Positions 47,501 through 60,099 of a stretch of 64,000 bases of DNA are shown in pieces (positions within the stretch are counted from its first letter, which is position 1; every line of letters begins with the position of its first letter). The DNA is taken from NCBI GenBank assembly GCA_003996215.1, contig QJPP01001826.1:372001-436000 (forward strand). Direction: 5' to 3'. A program made the position numbers and the translations under genes. Source of the DNA: Jaltomata sinuosa. Taxonomy: Eukaryota > Streptophyta > Magnoliopsida > Solanales > Solanaceae. Below the pieces are notes generated by a model. The model saw only the letters and a program-made list of their open reading frames with translations, did not search any database and was not told the origin of the DNA.

Positions 47501-50500
47501 ACAGGATGGCTGGTACAATTCAGAAGAGATTTTAATGACTGGGAGCTAGATGAAATTACTCATTTTTTAAGTTTTCTGCAACCTGTTCCCTAGATGTTAT
47601 CAGGAAAGGCTCACCAGTTTGGCTAGCTAACAAGAACGGATACTTCCCAGTGAAGAGTTACTACACTCTTCTACGGCAGCAAGCAGAGAACTGGGAGTTC
47701 AATTGGCCTTGGAAAGTGCTTTGGAGATCAAGAGCTCTCCCTAAAGCAGTCTGTTCTGATGGACAACTGCAAACGAGCTTTAAGCTAGGGAGGAGGAGTT
47801 ATCCCAATTATTTAAGCTATCATATGCTACAAAAACTAATCTTCCTTTCGTAGGGTTAGCTGTCATCTACAAGTTTGTAGCTGACAGCTGGTGCTGGGAG
47901 ACATTCTTTTAATATGTTTATCTTATGACACTTTAATTATGGAAGCTTTCATTTCCCCTAGTTATTCTTCTAATACTACTACTAATATATGGCTGCTAAT
48001 CTGTACAAGGATCTTTGACAAGGATGAGTAAACTTTCCTGAACAGATTAAATTGCAGATTTCTTTCAACTTACATCAAATTTAACATAATTACTTCTTTT
48101 ACTCATCTTTATTCAGAGTTTGAGATAATTAGATTTGGTAAGCATGCTAAAACTTAAAACACGAGCTTATGTTGAAATTGTTCAGAGCAGTCAAGCTACT
48201 GCAAATGAGAAAAAAGAAATGGTCAAGCTTTGATCAGACTTACGTAATGTCTCCGGCAGTGGAAGGAAATCCATATTCATCAAATAGCCGCATCAGATCA
48301 CCGAACTGTCCATGAAGATCACCAAACACTTTGACAGGAGCTTTCAATTGAAGAACTGTAGGCTCATGCATGAAGATCTGCTCAGCTGCATAACAAAGCT
48401 CACCCACTTCATATGAATCAAGAAAGAACTTTCTATTTACAGGTGCTTTCCAATTTCGCGGCCTAAGCAAAGTGGATATGACCTGCGATACAGCAATAGA
48501 AGATTCCATATCCCAACAAATAAAGATCAGCAAAAGGAATATAACAAACCTTAACAAATAGAGAATATTGTCGTTAACCCATTAAGGTTTGAGAAAAATA
48601 ATCTGTTGCTGCTTGCTGGGGTTACCTTTTTATGCAATCCTTGAGGTGATTTTTGCCGTGTGAATTTTTTTGTTGGATTTGAAATATCATTATATGAGGG
48701 AAGCATTCGCCTACTCTCATTTTCAAATTGATCCAATGATAATTGCCTCACCATTCCCCCCAGGTTCCCGACAGTTTCTTTTGCAACTACAACCTGCAGT
48801 ATTTGGAAAGTGATTTCACCATCTGCCAAATAAACTAACACTAGACAACAGAGCAGAGTACATACAGCTCTAGGATGGAGGCGGACAGCTGACTCACTGT
48901 CGCTACCCTCAGAGCCGGTGTCTGGAACTTGAGAGCTCTCATCTGAGACCGATGTTACTTCAGGAGTGGCAGATGCAGCCTGTGCTAATTGCCAGACAGC
49001 ATTAGCAGCCTCAGCTTCAGCAGCGAAATCCTTGGTCAATTTTTCCATAGAATCTTTATCCATGCTGTTAAAATATGATGCTTCAATTTATGAGGTTGAA
49101 CTGAATGAAAAATGATATCAAGAACTAAAGATAAAGCGAAATATTACCTCAACCCACCAGATAGGTGGGTCTCAGGTTTTCCATCAGGATCTGGTAATAA
49201 ATTTGAGTTGTTTGATATTGGGATGCCAATGGCTCTCTCAGACGTTAAGACTGGGGAATTGATGTCAGAATGCAATGGAGAATTTTCTGCAACCAGACAT
49301 TCATCCAAAAGTGTATCTGCAGAAAAAATAATCTGATTTAAGAACACCATGAAACCACATGACCTAGGGAGTATCTTGATCAGCATGCAACTAGTAAAAG
49401 CATATAACACCATAATTATGAAGTTCTTTTGGTTCCAAATGAAGGTCCTTTTCACAATACCATTCATTGCAAAACTAATAGTCCTACAGCAAACAAGAAC
49501 TCCCTCCATCTCATTTTATGTGATGCAGTTAGTATGGGGAATGGAGTATTACAAGGAAAGTTAGCGCTAATAAGAGAAAAAAAAAATGAATGTGATCACC
49601 ATGTCATTTGCTTTCTGTTGTCTAATGCTAGTACTCATTTTGCCTTTTTTTCTTGCTTCGTTTTTAATCATAATAAGCTTAATTCTGGAATACTCTTTAA
49701 GTAATAGCAAATCAGTTAAACAGGTTTGCATGTGCTGTCATTACCATAGATATCTTTGGTTTTGAATTCATTAACATCTTTTTTGGACAAGTATTCATAA
49801 TATCTCTCGAAGAGTGAGAGCAGATTGATGGCGTACCTAAGAGATGAATTTTGCAAGTCAATTGCATGGATGGTTTATGTTGGTGAAGTAGCATTTTATA
49901 CTCTTGTTGTCCGATTTATATGGCACACTTCGATTTTAGGACGTTCCAAAATATTTAAGGTGATTTTTCAATAACAGTATTTACAAAAATTCAAATTCAC
50001 AGAAACATATCTGTGGTGGATGGAGAGTATTATTACTGGATATAACCGAACCCAGCGTTTTCAATATAGAGTATGAATATATGCGTAAAAAAAATTAAAG
50101 TTTTGATAGATATTATATTCTGAACCCATAATTTCTAAAGTGTAAGGGGTTCAATAATAAGAACATAAAGATTGAACTCATAAAATTTGAATTCTGAATC
50201 CGCCTCTGCTAGTACAGTGGTACCAAAGGGAGGCATAAAAAATAGACCCTCAGAAAAGACATCTACACCACCAAAAGCTTATTAGGTAGTTTATTGTCAC
50301 TTTAGAAAGGACATATGACCATATAATTAGCTTACATTTCCCAATTCATTGTTCATCATTCTCTTCAATTTTTATCTAATGCTGGACTATTGTTTGTAAA
50401 ATCTGTCTAAATTTTGATTTCTCATGGGTACGCAGAAGTGCAAAAAAGAAGAAAAAAGTCCTTGTACATCTGTGACCTGTCGCTGAAAGCGAATCAACTC

Positions 50501-52131
50501 TGAGCATTTGACAATCCTTTTGTAGATGGAGGGTTAAGAGAATTTTTGCTTAGTCACAGACCTTTAAATCCTTAACATTCTCATAGCTTAACTCAGGTAA
50601 ATACTACAGTTACCACAGATAAGTACAGAGATTAACCAGTGGAAGGGGGTTCTGGAAAGGAGAAGAATAGACATCATTCGAACAGTCTAAAATCTGCATA
50701 TGCCAGTGGCATTCATTACCTCCTCTGAGACCACCATAGATATATATCCGAACGCCAACAGATGCAGCTGCATGGCGACAGCGACGCATAAGCTCCAAAG
50801 AAGGATTTTGTTCATTTTGGCCCTTGCTACCACGTGAAGCAGTTACCAGCCCGTGTCTATCCAACCAAACTCCAGCAGCTGTGTCCAACACTTTATAAAG
50901 CAATAAAATTGAAAAGATTTAATAATATCCATTGACAATTTATGCACAAAAGGATAAAATCCCACATTTACCTGCAATAGCTGCTTCACCTTCTACTCCA
51001 CGTCCACCTCTAAGAGCACCCCCTGTAACGTGCAATCTTGCACCAACAAATACCTAATCACCAGCAAAAATGTTATTCAGGAAAGTGAGGGCTGTGGGGG
51101 ACAAACAGGATAGACATGACCCAAACAGCAGAAATATTACTCCCTGACACATTCTTTTTAGTTTGTCCCTAAAAAGAATGACACCTTTCTCTTTTTGGAA
51201 GCTATTTAATCTTAGCATTCTCATTTTATCCTAAACGATATGACTTGTTTGGACCCATTTGATATAAAAGTCCAATTTTTTGGAAGTAGAGAAAAGATCA
51301 AAAGACATGTTGAAGTCTCACTGCCACTCATTTAAAAGGATAACTTTTGGTAGTTCACATTTAGCTAACATGTAAATATCTTCCTTAATTTCTTAAATAC
51401 CGGGCTCAGTGAAACACTTTGACATAAGATGGATGGAGGAAGTAGTACTTACCGCAGCATGTTGATACCTTGATGATGGTGCCACTCCTGGTGCAAGAGT
51501 CCACTCCCACTGGCCATTCCTATGCATAAGCAGGCCATAAGCATCTGCTAAGGGCTGCAAACGGAAGTACTCCAGGAATCAGCAACCACATCATTTAGAA
51601 GACTACATATCAAAAGCAGTATATCCAGGTCGTAACCCACAGTATCAAAGGCCCTCCTTGTTTAGGACTATTAGTTGCTTCAACATCAATATACTGCTGA
51701 AAGAGTGATTACATATCCAAGACGATTGAGCTTACGGACACCTAAAACCAGCTACTTTAATTTCCTATGTATGCCACAACATATCACAGCTTGACTAGCA
51801 TTTTAAAACACTATACAAAATAAAGTCAAAAATCTAACAAACTCTGTGCATTAGCTTAAAAGCACTTGCTATCTCAAAGCAGGAAACAAACCAGTGGAAG
51901 AGTTTATCAGTAAGAACATTGATGACTATATAAGTACTTACCGTGCCTGAAGCATCTCTCCCACCACAAAGCAAAAACATGCCATCGGTCCGAGCACTAG
52001 CTGTTGCATACCTAAAAGAACATAAAATTCAGAAAGATAGTATCTAGGAGGAAATTACGGTACTATTAAGAGTAAGAAAACCACAACATGGAAGAGTATG
52101 TAGGCTACTAAGAACAAATAATAAGTAAAAA

Positions 52132-52164
<33 letters not shown>

Positions 52165-55100
52165 GCAGCCATTGATTAAAAAGGCAAGATAAAAAGAAGT
52201 CTAGTGTGGAAGATTGAAGGAGAAAATTATGTTAGAAGCAGCATCTTGGTGGAGCGATCAAGCCAAAAACATTTCAGTGTCAACTACTTTAGAGAGGGTA
52301 TGCCAAGAATAAATAATAACTGGGAGACGATAGCAGTACCAGACAGTTTTCAGAATTGACATTTTCGAGGACAAAAACATATTTTCATAGCAAATATGGG
52401 GAAGAGATATATATAGAAGTGGATATGTACTTCTGCAAATAAAAAGAATTGAAAGAACATCATAAGTTGCAAAGTAGCAGGTTATGCTTAACAGACACAA
52501 TGACGAGGTATGAATAGGAGATACATGGGTGATCTGACAAGAGAGATTAAGGAGGAGATGACTTAAATGGGTCAAGCGACTCAAGCCCTTGCTGAGAATC
52601 AAAGGATAGTAGGATACTGAACATCGGGATTGTTGCATAAGCTCATAGGTGAATAAGTATGCTAAAACCTCAAGAGTAACTATTTTTGTTGCTCCTGTCT
52701 ATCATTTGTCACCTAGTTTCTGAGAAACGCTTCTATAGTCAACCCAGAACAGGTTTTTAGCATGAAAACAGGGTAGTATTCCAAATGGATATAGAAGATC
52801 TACTTGTCTGAGATTCATGAATTGAAATAATTAAGCATAGTACATGTAATAACAATAAAAATCAATAAAAACCCATCAGGAAGACTCTCAAAGTTACTAA
52901 GAGTGGAAATGAGAGTAAACAACGTAGACTCACATTCTAGCTGACGGTCTATCGCCTTCTGGATTCAGCCTCTGCCATGCATAAGGTTTCTGAGCAGTAT
53001 CCAAGGCCCAAGCATCAGAAAGAACTCTTTTCCCTGGAAATCAGTGAAAATTAAACATATAGAATAATACATAAAAGGGGGGGCTAAGTGACAGAGAACT
53101 AAAAACGCCATGCAACATATATATGTTCAGCATAAAACTCTTAATGCATCTGAAAGGGAAGCTGCAGTAGCTAGACTTTGCAGAAATGAGTTATGGCATT
53201 CACTATTCAACTTGTTCCAAAATTATGGATATGGATGTATGTTGGAGTTAGGACAGCAAGGAAAAGAGGTCTTCCAATCATCTTTTATCAGTCATGTTAC
53301 AGCCATTTATAAGGTAAAAAAATCTAACAGTTTATCCTTTTGATTGTGAGATGATAAAGTGTTATGCTACAGCTGCATATTTTTTTTTTCTGCTCCTTAA
53401 GTATGCCATATGCCCAACAACTGTGAACAAACATGCATTAGTTATCTCAAAATTCAGATTATTATGGATACATCACATTGTTCTTGACATGTTAGGAAAA
53501 AGAGATGTGGTCAGATCATGTTATGACACCATTGAAGTAAAATTGAGGAAAACTAAGCTAGATCAAGACATAACTATCCGTGATGTAATTCCAAATTATG
53601 TAATTTTATTTATGACTAGTCAGTCAGTAAACAATCAATCAATGACATATGCCTCAATGTCAAATCAATTGGGGCCCGGCCAACTATATGAATCGTCTAT
53701 ATCAATTCTGCTCATTAGGTCCATTTCATCGAATACTAACAAATTTTGCGTAGGCAAATTAGAGGTTCTCTACATCTCACAATTATATCTACAGGAACGA
53801 TCAGTCTAATCCCAACTAGTTGACATCACCTAACAGATACTTCGTTTGCATCATGCTCCTACTTGGTTTCCATTGTGTTCTGATCCTTGCTAAATCTGTT
53901 ATAGATTCCTAGAGACTGTAGGTTTTTTGAGACAACTCTCCTTCAAGTGATTTTACTCATACATCATCTCCTTTTGTTACCTTCAACTCACATTTCATAC
54001 AGACTAGACATCTGGAGGTCTACGTAAGACATGACTAAACTATTCCATGCAATCTTTTCTTCATTTATCTCATGTAAAGAACACAGACCTTGGCTCTAAG
54101 TACCCAAAAAAGCAGCTTATGAAGTGAGGATTGCCTAAAATCATATAAGGAGACAAACAACTAGATATTAGGAGCAAGGACACCATAATATTGGGCCCAA
54201 CATTTTGGTAAACTAAAAATAGGGATGGGTCTTACTCTTCATACCATGTTAAGACTTAAGAAAATGGACCTTGTCCCTAATTCAATCCTAAAAGTAACTC
54301 ATGAGGTGAGGGTTACCCAACGTGATATAAGGAGACCACAACTCATACCCTCAACCAAATGCAGGACTCTAACATCTTCATATGTGCCACTTGCACCATC
54401 CGCCAGACTTGATTATTTCGAATCTTGTATTACTTCATATCAATCTTAACATTTGCATTTCCTGGACATTCATCTTATGACTATGTTCAGCCTAAGAGGC
54501 ATGTTCTACAAAATCAGTGTTTTATTTGTGTGTGAGAGGGGGGGGGGGGGTTAAACTAGCCAATCATATATATTTTGTCTTACTTAGATTTGTAACCCTA
54601 ATTTTCTAGAGTGCTTCTCTATAATTCCAACTGCTCACAGTCGCAGTGAATATAACATGCAATGAAATATGTTGCAAATGAAAGAACACAAACTCGATCT
54701 TCTACTGTGGTAGTAAGAAAAAAGCACATCCACTCGATCAGTTATTCATAGGAATATTGCACTCACCATCATTGCCACTGACAGTTACCAGATATCTTTG
54801 TGCAACCAAGTCCATTACGTGGCCATACCGCGGTCCAGGACCCTGACCTTGAACAACAACTCTAGAAACAAAACACGGTAATTAGTCATGGACCAAGAGC
54901 TGTATAATAATTGAAAAAGGGAGACGAAATGCAACTATGTATCCAGAAGCTAACCTGTGCCACTTGAATTTGTCATTTGTCAAGTCAAGCACATAAAGAT
55001 CATCCGTTGAATGCCCTGCCGGTCCTATCCCGCCCTAGTAACAAAACAATAATAGATATTAGTAGTTATTGTTTCTAATGATCATTTTAGTGCTAACAAT

Positions 55101-55777
55101 TAAAAATGATATGCTTTAGTTTCTCTTTCTGATCACCTGAAATACAACCATTGTTCCAACAGCCGCAGCAGCATGTGCAGCTCTTGGTGAAGGTGGCTCA
55201 CCGGCAGGTCTAAGTCTGGGTAATTCAAGGAGCATGAAATCAGTACCACCACCATAGTCTTTTCAGTTTCAAAACAAGTATCACCACCATAAGAAACTAT
55301 CATCATTTAGTTTCCAAACCTCCACTTAAACCCAACCACGCAAAAAATGAAGAAGATGAGATAGGGATATAGAAGCAGATCCTAGAAAAATTAGAGATGT
55401 ACAACACATACCTGGTCCATTTTCTGGTAAGAACATCAAATGAGTGAATACAATTAGTTACACCAGCCAGCCCTAAATACCAAAATTAAGTCAAGTGTCA
55501 GTTCAAGAAACAACAAAAGTTTCAATTTTAGACAAAAGGGATAACTGGGTCACAAAGCAAGAGGGCAAAAGAGAAAATTACGTATGCCAGCCCCATTGCC
55601 GCCCTCGATAGCAGTGGCACCACCAAAAAGTATGAGACGCGGACCATGAGTCTTGGTGGCAGCTACAGCAGTGAGAGTATGACCACAACGTGGACCTGGG
55701 GCATCATCATCTGTATCCCAAAACGTCTCTAACGGACGATAGGTTGGAGCCGGATGTAACCACGGCTTCGAACCCAT
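44597..55777 (-). CDS. BSL1: Serine/threonine phosphatase BSL1, Kelch repeats plus PP1/PP2A-like domain
   Basis: BSU1-like phosphatase; in Arabidopsis the family inactivates the BIN2 kinase in brassinosteroid signalling. Exons, in coding order: 55777-55582, 55472-55412, 55215-55137, 55034-54955, 54861-54767, 53033-52934, 52011-51942, 51554-51453, 51053-50972, 50890-50720, 49316-49148, 49064-48866, 48793-48626, 48482-48244, 46168-46084, 45996-45898, 45772-45573, 45497-45422, 45121-44986, 44901-44762, 44680-44597. All junctions are GT-AG and in frame, giving 876 aa (Arabidopsis BSL1 is about 881). The start MGSKPWLHPAP and end RSSLAYI match BSL1. Kelch repeats fill residues 1-350. The phosphatase part has GDLHGQ (578), GDYVDRG (612) and GNHE (644) metal-binding motifs, all intact. 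Potato StBSL1 is known as a target of the Phytophthora effector AVR2. The gene looks functional. Confidence 0.96.
46860..47880 (+). pseudogene. LINE ORF2 C-terminal fragment in BSL1 intron 14, antisense
   Basis: Three frames (46886-47074, 47062-47391, 47650-47853) join as a broken L1-like ORF2: TYLMSLIPIPTEVEKKMNR, then HLVNWNSVMISKKGELGIKN and LLSKWLWRL, then the zinc-binding domain region SYYTLLRQQAENWEFNWPWK. This is the stretch after reverse transcriptase in plant LINEs (zf-RVT). Frameshifts and missing catalytic parts make it dead. It enlarges the intron to about 2.07 kb and runs opposite to BSL1. Confidence 0.8.
49498..50035. mobile_element. Decayed Stowaway-like MITE in BSL1 intron 10
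   Basis: CTCCCTCCATCTCATTTTATG at 49501 is a Stowaway-type end, and GGATGGAGAGTATTATTAC near 50018 may be the other. The interior is divergent. Boundaries are approximate. Confidence 0.35.
51140..51442. mobile_element. Stowaway-like MITE against the BSL1 exon 8 splice donor
   Basis: The ends CTCCCTGACACATTC and GATGGATGGAGGAAG are inverted relatives with TA on each side (51138-51139, 51443-51444). It fills about 300 of the 399 bases of intron 8. On the coding (minus) strand it starts at about intron position +11. Confidence 0.6.
52137..52164. repeat. (GA)n microsatellite in BSL1 intron 6
   Basis: About 14 AG dinucleotides. Confidence 0.95.
53034..54766 (-). other. BSL1 intron 5 (1.7 kb)
   Basis: Intron between the exons ending at 54767 and starting at 53033. 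It contains the miniature LTR element at 54073-54374 and a run of 12 G near 54539. Open frames at 53110-53343 and 53351-53809 match no family I know and are taken as chance. Confidence 0.7.
54073..54374 (-). mobile_element. Miniature LTR retrotransposon (TRIM/SMART-like), 302 bp
   Basis: On the minus strand a 128-bp LTR (54374-54247) starts TGTTAGAGTCC and ends TTAACA. A 44-bp interior follows, opening with TGGTATGAAGAG, a tRNA-Met-type primer site. A second LTR of 130 bp (54202-54073) starts TGTTGGGCCC and ends TTTACA. The LTRs share CTCCTTATAT, AATCCTCACTTCAT / AACCCTCACCTCAT and a CAAGGTC run. The interior also ends in a worn purine-rich stretch. No clear target duplication (TCTCA against TCTTC). 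Confidence 0.75.
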
Positions 55778-56490
55778 CACCAAAAAGTTACCAACTTCTT
55801 ACTTGCAGAGCAAAAGACTGTGAATGACAGAACATAAAAGTGGATTTGGATCCAATGAAAGCCACAGAATCGAAATTGGTGATTATGAATCTTGAAATAG
55901 GCAACAAAAAGGGAATGACTAAAAGTAGTAGTAATACAGGGCAGCAGGAGCAGCTGGCTTACTCACTTTTCAAAGTTGGGCATGGAATAGCCTTAATTTT
56001 TTTAAAAAAATAATTTTTCATTGAGAAAAGTGAACAAATTGCCAAAAAAGAAATGAGAATGAAGATGATGTTGAATCATAGAAAGTTCAATATTTTACCT
56101 TAGTGTTGTTGATTTGGGAAGAAGATTAGTCAGCAAGAATATCTCATTGCTAACTAATTGCCCAAGTAAAATGGCTGCCTACCTGGTCAAATTTTAGACT
56201 TGGAAGTCTACAATTGAAAGCTCTGAAATTAACTTACAATTCTGAATCATATTTTCTTCTAGATTGCCAAATAAAATAACATAAACTTCCAGAAAATTTT
56301 ACACGATTGACTAATGCCCCAAATCATGTTAAATTATTAGGGTTAAGTGATAAATTGAGATAAAATGAACAAAATAGTAATCATGGTTAATAATCTGTTT
56401 GACCAAACTTATATTTTTTCAAAAGTGATTATTTTTTTAAAAAAAAATATATATTTTTAAAAGGTAAGGTGTTTGATTAAATTTTTGGGA
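55778..56490 (-). promoter_or_regulatory. BSL1 leader and proximal promoter region
   Basis: Sequence upstream of the BSL1 start. No sure TATA box was identified. Transposon-like sequence begins near 56500, so only about 700 bp of non-repeat upstream DNA is left. The ATG at 55777-55775 is chosen because MGSKPWLHPAP is the conserved family start. Confidence 0.45.
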
Positions 56491-56626
56491 GAAAATAAGT
56501 TAGTGTTTGGCCATAGATTTCTAAATATTTTTGGCAAGTCATTTTTGGATGAAGTTTTGGGTGAAGTTTCACCATGTGTTTGGCCATAATTTTTTAAATT
56601 TTTTTTTTAAAGAAATATGATTTATA

Positions 56627-57465
56627 CCCTTAGTTTGGTAGCCGGATATGGATGGGATATATCGGGATTAATTTTTGGACTTAAATTTATACCATATTTA
56701 ATTTGAGGTATTAATTATACTCAGGATAAAATTATCCCACAATCCTGAATTATATTATACCCATCTCCCAGTGGTATAACTAATACTAATATAAGTTATC
56801 CTTGGATAATATTATCAGATGATCATCTTACTCTTGAATTCACTTTACTGATAATAAATTTAGCTTCTGTTTCTACAATTTTAAATTTTTATGTATCCGA
56901 TTTTAATTTTAATTTTTGCAAAGATTTTGGCTATAGTACTTTGTGCACTTTTTTTCTTGTAATTTTTGCACAGAACATGCTTTTGCTTTTTTGTTCTTGT
57001 CTTTTCTGCATAGTTTTACATATTTTTTTGCATTTTCTGCCTATTTTGTACACATTTTTTTTTGTTGCATTTTCTGCATAAATTTTCAGTTCCTGGAACT
57101 TATGCACAACTTTTGCATTTTTTCATAGTTTATAGAGGCTTGAATTAATTCATGAGTAGAGTAACTATTTAATTAAAAAATATTTAAGAATGTATTTAAT
57201 TTTTTATTTTTAGTAACTTAAATGATAGTTTAATTTTTATGTTTGAGTATAGATAATTATATCTTAAGCCATTGAAATATCAAGGTTAAAATTGAAAATA
57301 AAATGTTTATCCAACTCAAGTCAACCACATGTTTTAGATTATACATAGTATATCTCATCTTTAATCTAATGTACCAAATAAAGGACTAGTACTAAACAAT
57401 TCAAGGATTATTTTATCCCAGAATTATAATCCCAGGATAACTTTGACCGCGTACCAAACTACTCC
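56627..57465. mobile_element. Tourist-like element inside the outer MITE
   Basis: TAGTTTGGTAGCCGG at 56631 and CCGCGTACCAAACTA at 57448 are inverted relatives. The interior has GGGATTAATTTTTGG and ATTATCCCACAATCC phrases typical of this group. The ends are not exact. Confidence 0.45.
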
Positions 57466-57468
57466 TTA

Positions 57469-57669
57469 GGGATCGTTTGGTTGGGAATAAGTTATCCCAG
57501 AATTAGCTATTCCACCATGTATATGGGGTAACTTATCCCATCACTATGGTATAAATGGTGGAATAAATAATCCCGGAACTAACTAATACCTCCAATTAAA
57601 CGCAAGATAAAATAATCCTGCATTTTATCCCGGGACTATTATACCTTATACCTCACACCAAACAACCCC
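57469..57669. mobile_element. Tourist-like MITE, 201 bp
   Basis: The ends GGGATCGTTTGG and CCAAACAACCCC, with TTA on both sides (57466-57468, 57670-57672), fit PIF/Harbinger. The interior repeats TTATCCC / GGGATAA phrases. Confidence 0.8.
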
Positions 57670-58234
57670 TTAAGTTCTAAAAATTATTAAAAGTATTCAT
57701 AACTTTGTATTATCATTTTATAATGAACATGTTCAATGATAAAAATTAAACTCATAGATTATAAGCTCCAACTGGCTTGTAAATAATTTCACAGATCAGT
57801 GTAGGAGCTAAAGAAGTTTTCTCAACTAAGGAGAATCCAATTTTTCTATTTACATTATTTTTAACAAGTGTTATGCAATAATACCAGATAACAAGGTTTA
57901 TTACTAGGATTGGTTGACAGATAGGTATTAATTGGGAATTGGATTAATAAATGGTAGGGTGATTTTATAAAATATTAAAATTTGGGATAAATTTTAAATT
58001 TTAAAAGTTCCCAAAAAATAGAATTTTGCCCAAAAATTACTTTTTTCTAGTTTTTGAAAACTTAATTTTTTTGCCGAATATTTTGACAAATATTTTGACA
58101 AAAATGGGTATATTGTATAGCCAAATAATTTTTATCACGATTTTTTCAAAAAATATCTTCACTTTTTATGACCAAACGGGTTCTAAATATTTATAGGGAG
58201 TAGCAAACATTTTTTTTCAGAAGCTAAAATAATA

Positions 58235-59635
58235 ATTTTTTCCTAAAAGTATTTTTGAGAAAAATACGCTTAAAATCATTTTTAAAAAAGCTTGGTCAAA
58301 CATGTTCAAATGTGTCCACGTACTTAATGCGAAATTTCCTCCCATGGTCCCTTTTTGTGTAGTTGTTCCAGTTTGAAAAGCTACCCTAAAAATTGAATTT
58401 CGTGTAATTGGGTGCAGTTACATTGTTTGGCCTGTTTGATTGGTCAAATAATTACTTGATTAGCAGGTAATTAGGTGTAATTGGCATGAGTCAATTACAC
58501 TCTCCAATTCACAGGGGAGCTGTAAATTGCTGGTAATTATATGATGTAATTACAAGGTTACTTTTTAATTTCTTTCTTTTATTTTTATTTCTTTTTTTTA
58601 TTTCTATTATTTTAAATTCTTTTTTATGTTTATTATTCTAATATTTTTTTTAAAAAATATATATTTTATTTTACATTATTTATATTTCTTTTCCTTACTT
58701 CTTATCTTTCAACCTTTAATTTTTGTGATTCCATGCAATTGTTTGTATTATTTATTTTTTACTTTTTTTTTCATTTAGCATAATTATGTTAGTATTCTAA
58801 TTTCTAAATTAAAGTAGAGGTTCATTGTTGAATAAGGTTATAGACTTATGTTTTTCTTTTCTTTTGAATTATGTTTATGTACGTTATGTTGAAATTTGAC
58901 ATAAGAGTATTATGTTAACTTTTTTTGTTTTGAATTTTGAACTTGTGTTATATTTTTTATTTCAAATTATTTGTTTAGTAGTATTGACTTGATATTTCAC
59001 ATTGCAAGTCATTCATTTTTTTAGCTAGAATTGATAGATTATCTTTTTGTCACATGTTTTAATAATTTTATGATATTATATTTATAATATTAATCTTTTT
59101 GTCAAACATGCATTTCATGATGTTCTTAAAAATCATGTACTTTTAGTTTTTATGATTAATTTAATTAAAATATATTAATTTGAAAAATCTATATCAATTA
59201 TTTTTGTGATAATGTTAGTTAATAACTTATTAATTAAAAAAAAGATAATATATATCTTAAATACCTAATTTAATATCATTTATAAAGGCCTTTATTTATT
59301 ATATTAAAATTTTAATTTTAAAATTTTAATATAACTATGTGATTACACCTGTGCAATCAAACAATACACTTGTAATTATATTGTGACAAACAAATATGTC
59401 GTTGTAATTTCTAGACGATGTAATTGCTAGGCTGATAATTACTACCCTAGTAATTATATTAATTTCAATTACCAGGTGGCTTTTCAAACAAGTTGAATTG
59501 CTGCACAAAAGTGTTTTTAAGACTTATTGGTCAAACACAAACTACTTCTCAACTAAAGTACTTTTTTTTAAAATACTTTTGGAAAAAACACTTTTCAAAA
59601 TAAGTAGATTTTAGAAGTTTGACCAAACAGGATAT
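58235..59635. mobile_element. Nested MITE pair
   Basis: AAAAAAGCTTGGTCAAACATG (58286) and AGAAGTTTGACCAAACAGG (59611) look like inverted ends of an outer element. Inside it, GTTTGAAAAGCTACCC (58373) and GGTGGCTTTTCAAAC (59474) look like the ends of a second one with many GTAATTAC phrases. No coding. Confidence 0.4.
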
Positions 59636-59682
59636 AAGTGATAAACCTTATGTAAGGACATACTTCCCCCGTCTCAAATTAT

Positions 59683-60075
59683 GGGTGTGTTTGGTACGAA
59701 GAAAAATATTTTTAATGAAAAATATTTTCTTCTAATTATTTTTATGAATAACATTTTCCAGGAAAACAAGTGAATTTCTTATTTATTTTCTTGTGTTCGG
59801 TACGTAAGTAAAAATACTCTATTTTCTTAGAAGTATTTGTATACAATCTATACAAATAATATGAGAGGTACGGTGGAGATGGGGCTATGATGGTTGAGAT
59901 AAAAATGGGGTGTATTGGAAGGTGGGAGGACACAATCAATGTGGAATGTCACTTGTATAGCTTATTTTCTCTACTTCCACTAGGAAAGTCATTTTTCTCA
60001 TTTTTAATGAACTTATTTTCCTAAAGAAAATGTCTTTTTCAATAATTTTGATCAATCAAACATAAAAATAATGTA
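59683..60075. mobile_element. MITE of the GTGTGTTTGGTACGAAG family
   Basis: GGGTGTGTTTGGTACGAAG starts it and ATCAATCAAACATAAAA ends it. AAATATTTTC / GAAAATG phrases are repeated within, as in a common Solanaceae MITE. Boundaries are approximate. Confidence 0.45.
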
Positions 60076-60099
60076 AAACATTTTCTGATCACTAAAAAT

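Larger units (their letters stand above)
56500..58190. mobile_element. Outer MITE-like element, interrupted
   Basis: GTGTTTGGCCATAGATTTC near 56507 and its inverted counterpart TATGACCAAACGGG near 58170 suggest one element that was later opened by the two insertions below. The ends are worn. Confidence 0.4.

Noticed and set aside
53110..53809. Two open frames in BSL1 intron 5
   Set aside because: Antisense to the gene, no known domain, AT-rich; probably chance or old repeat.
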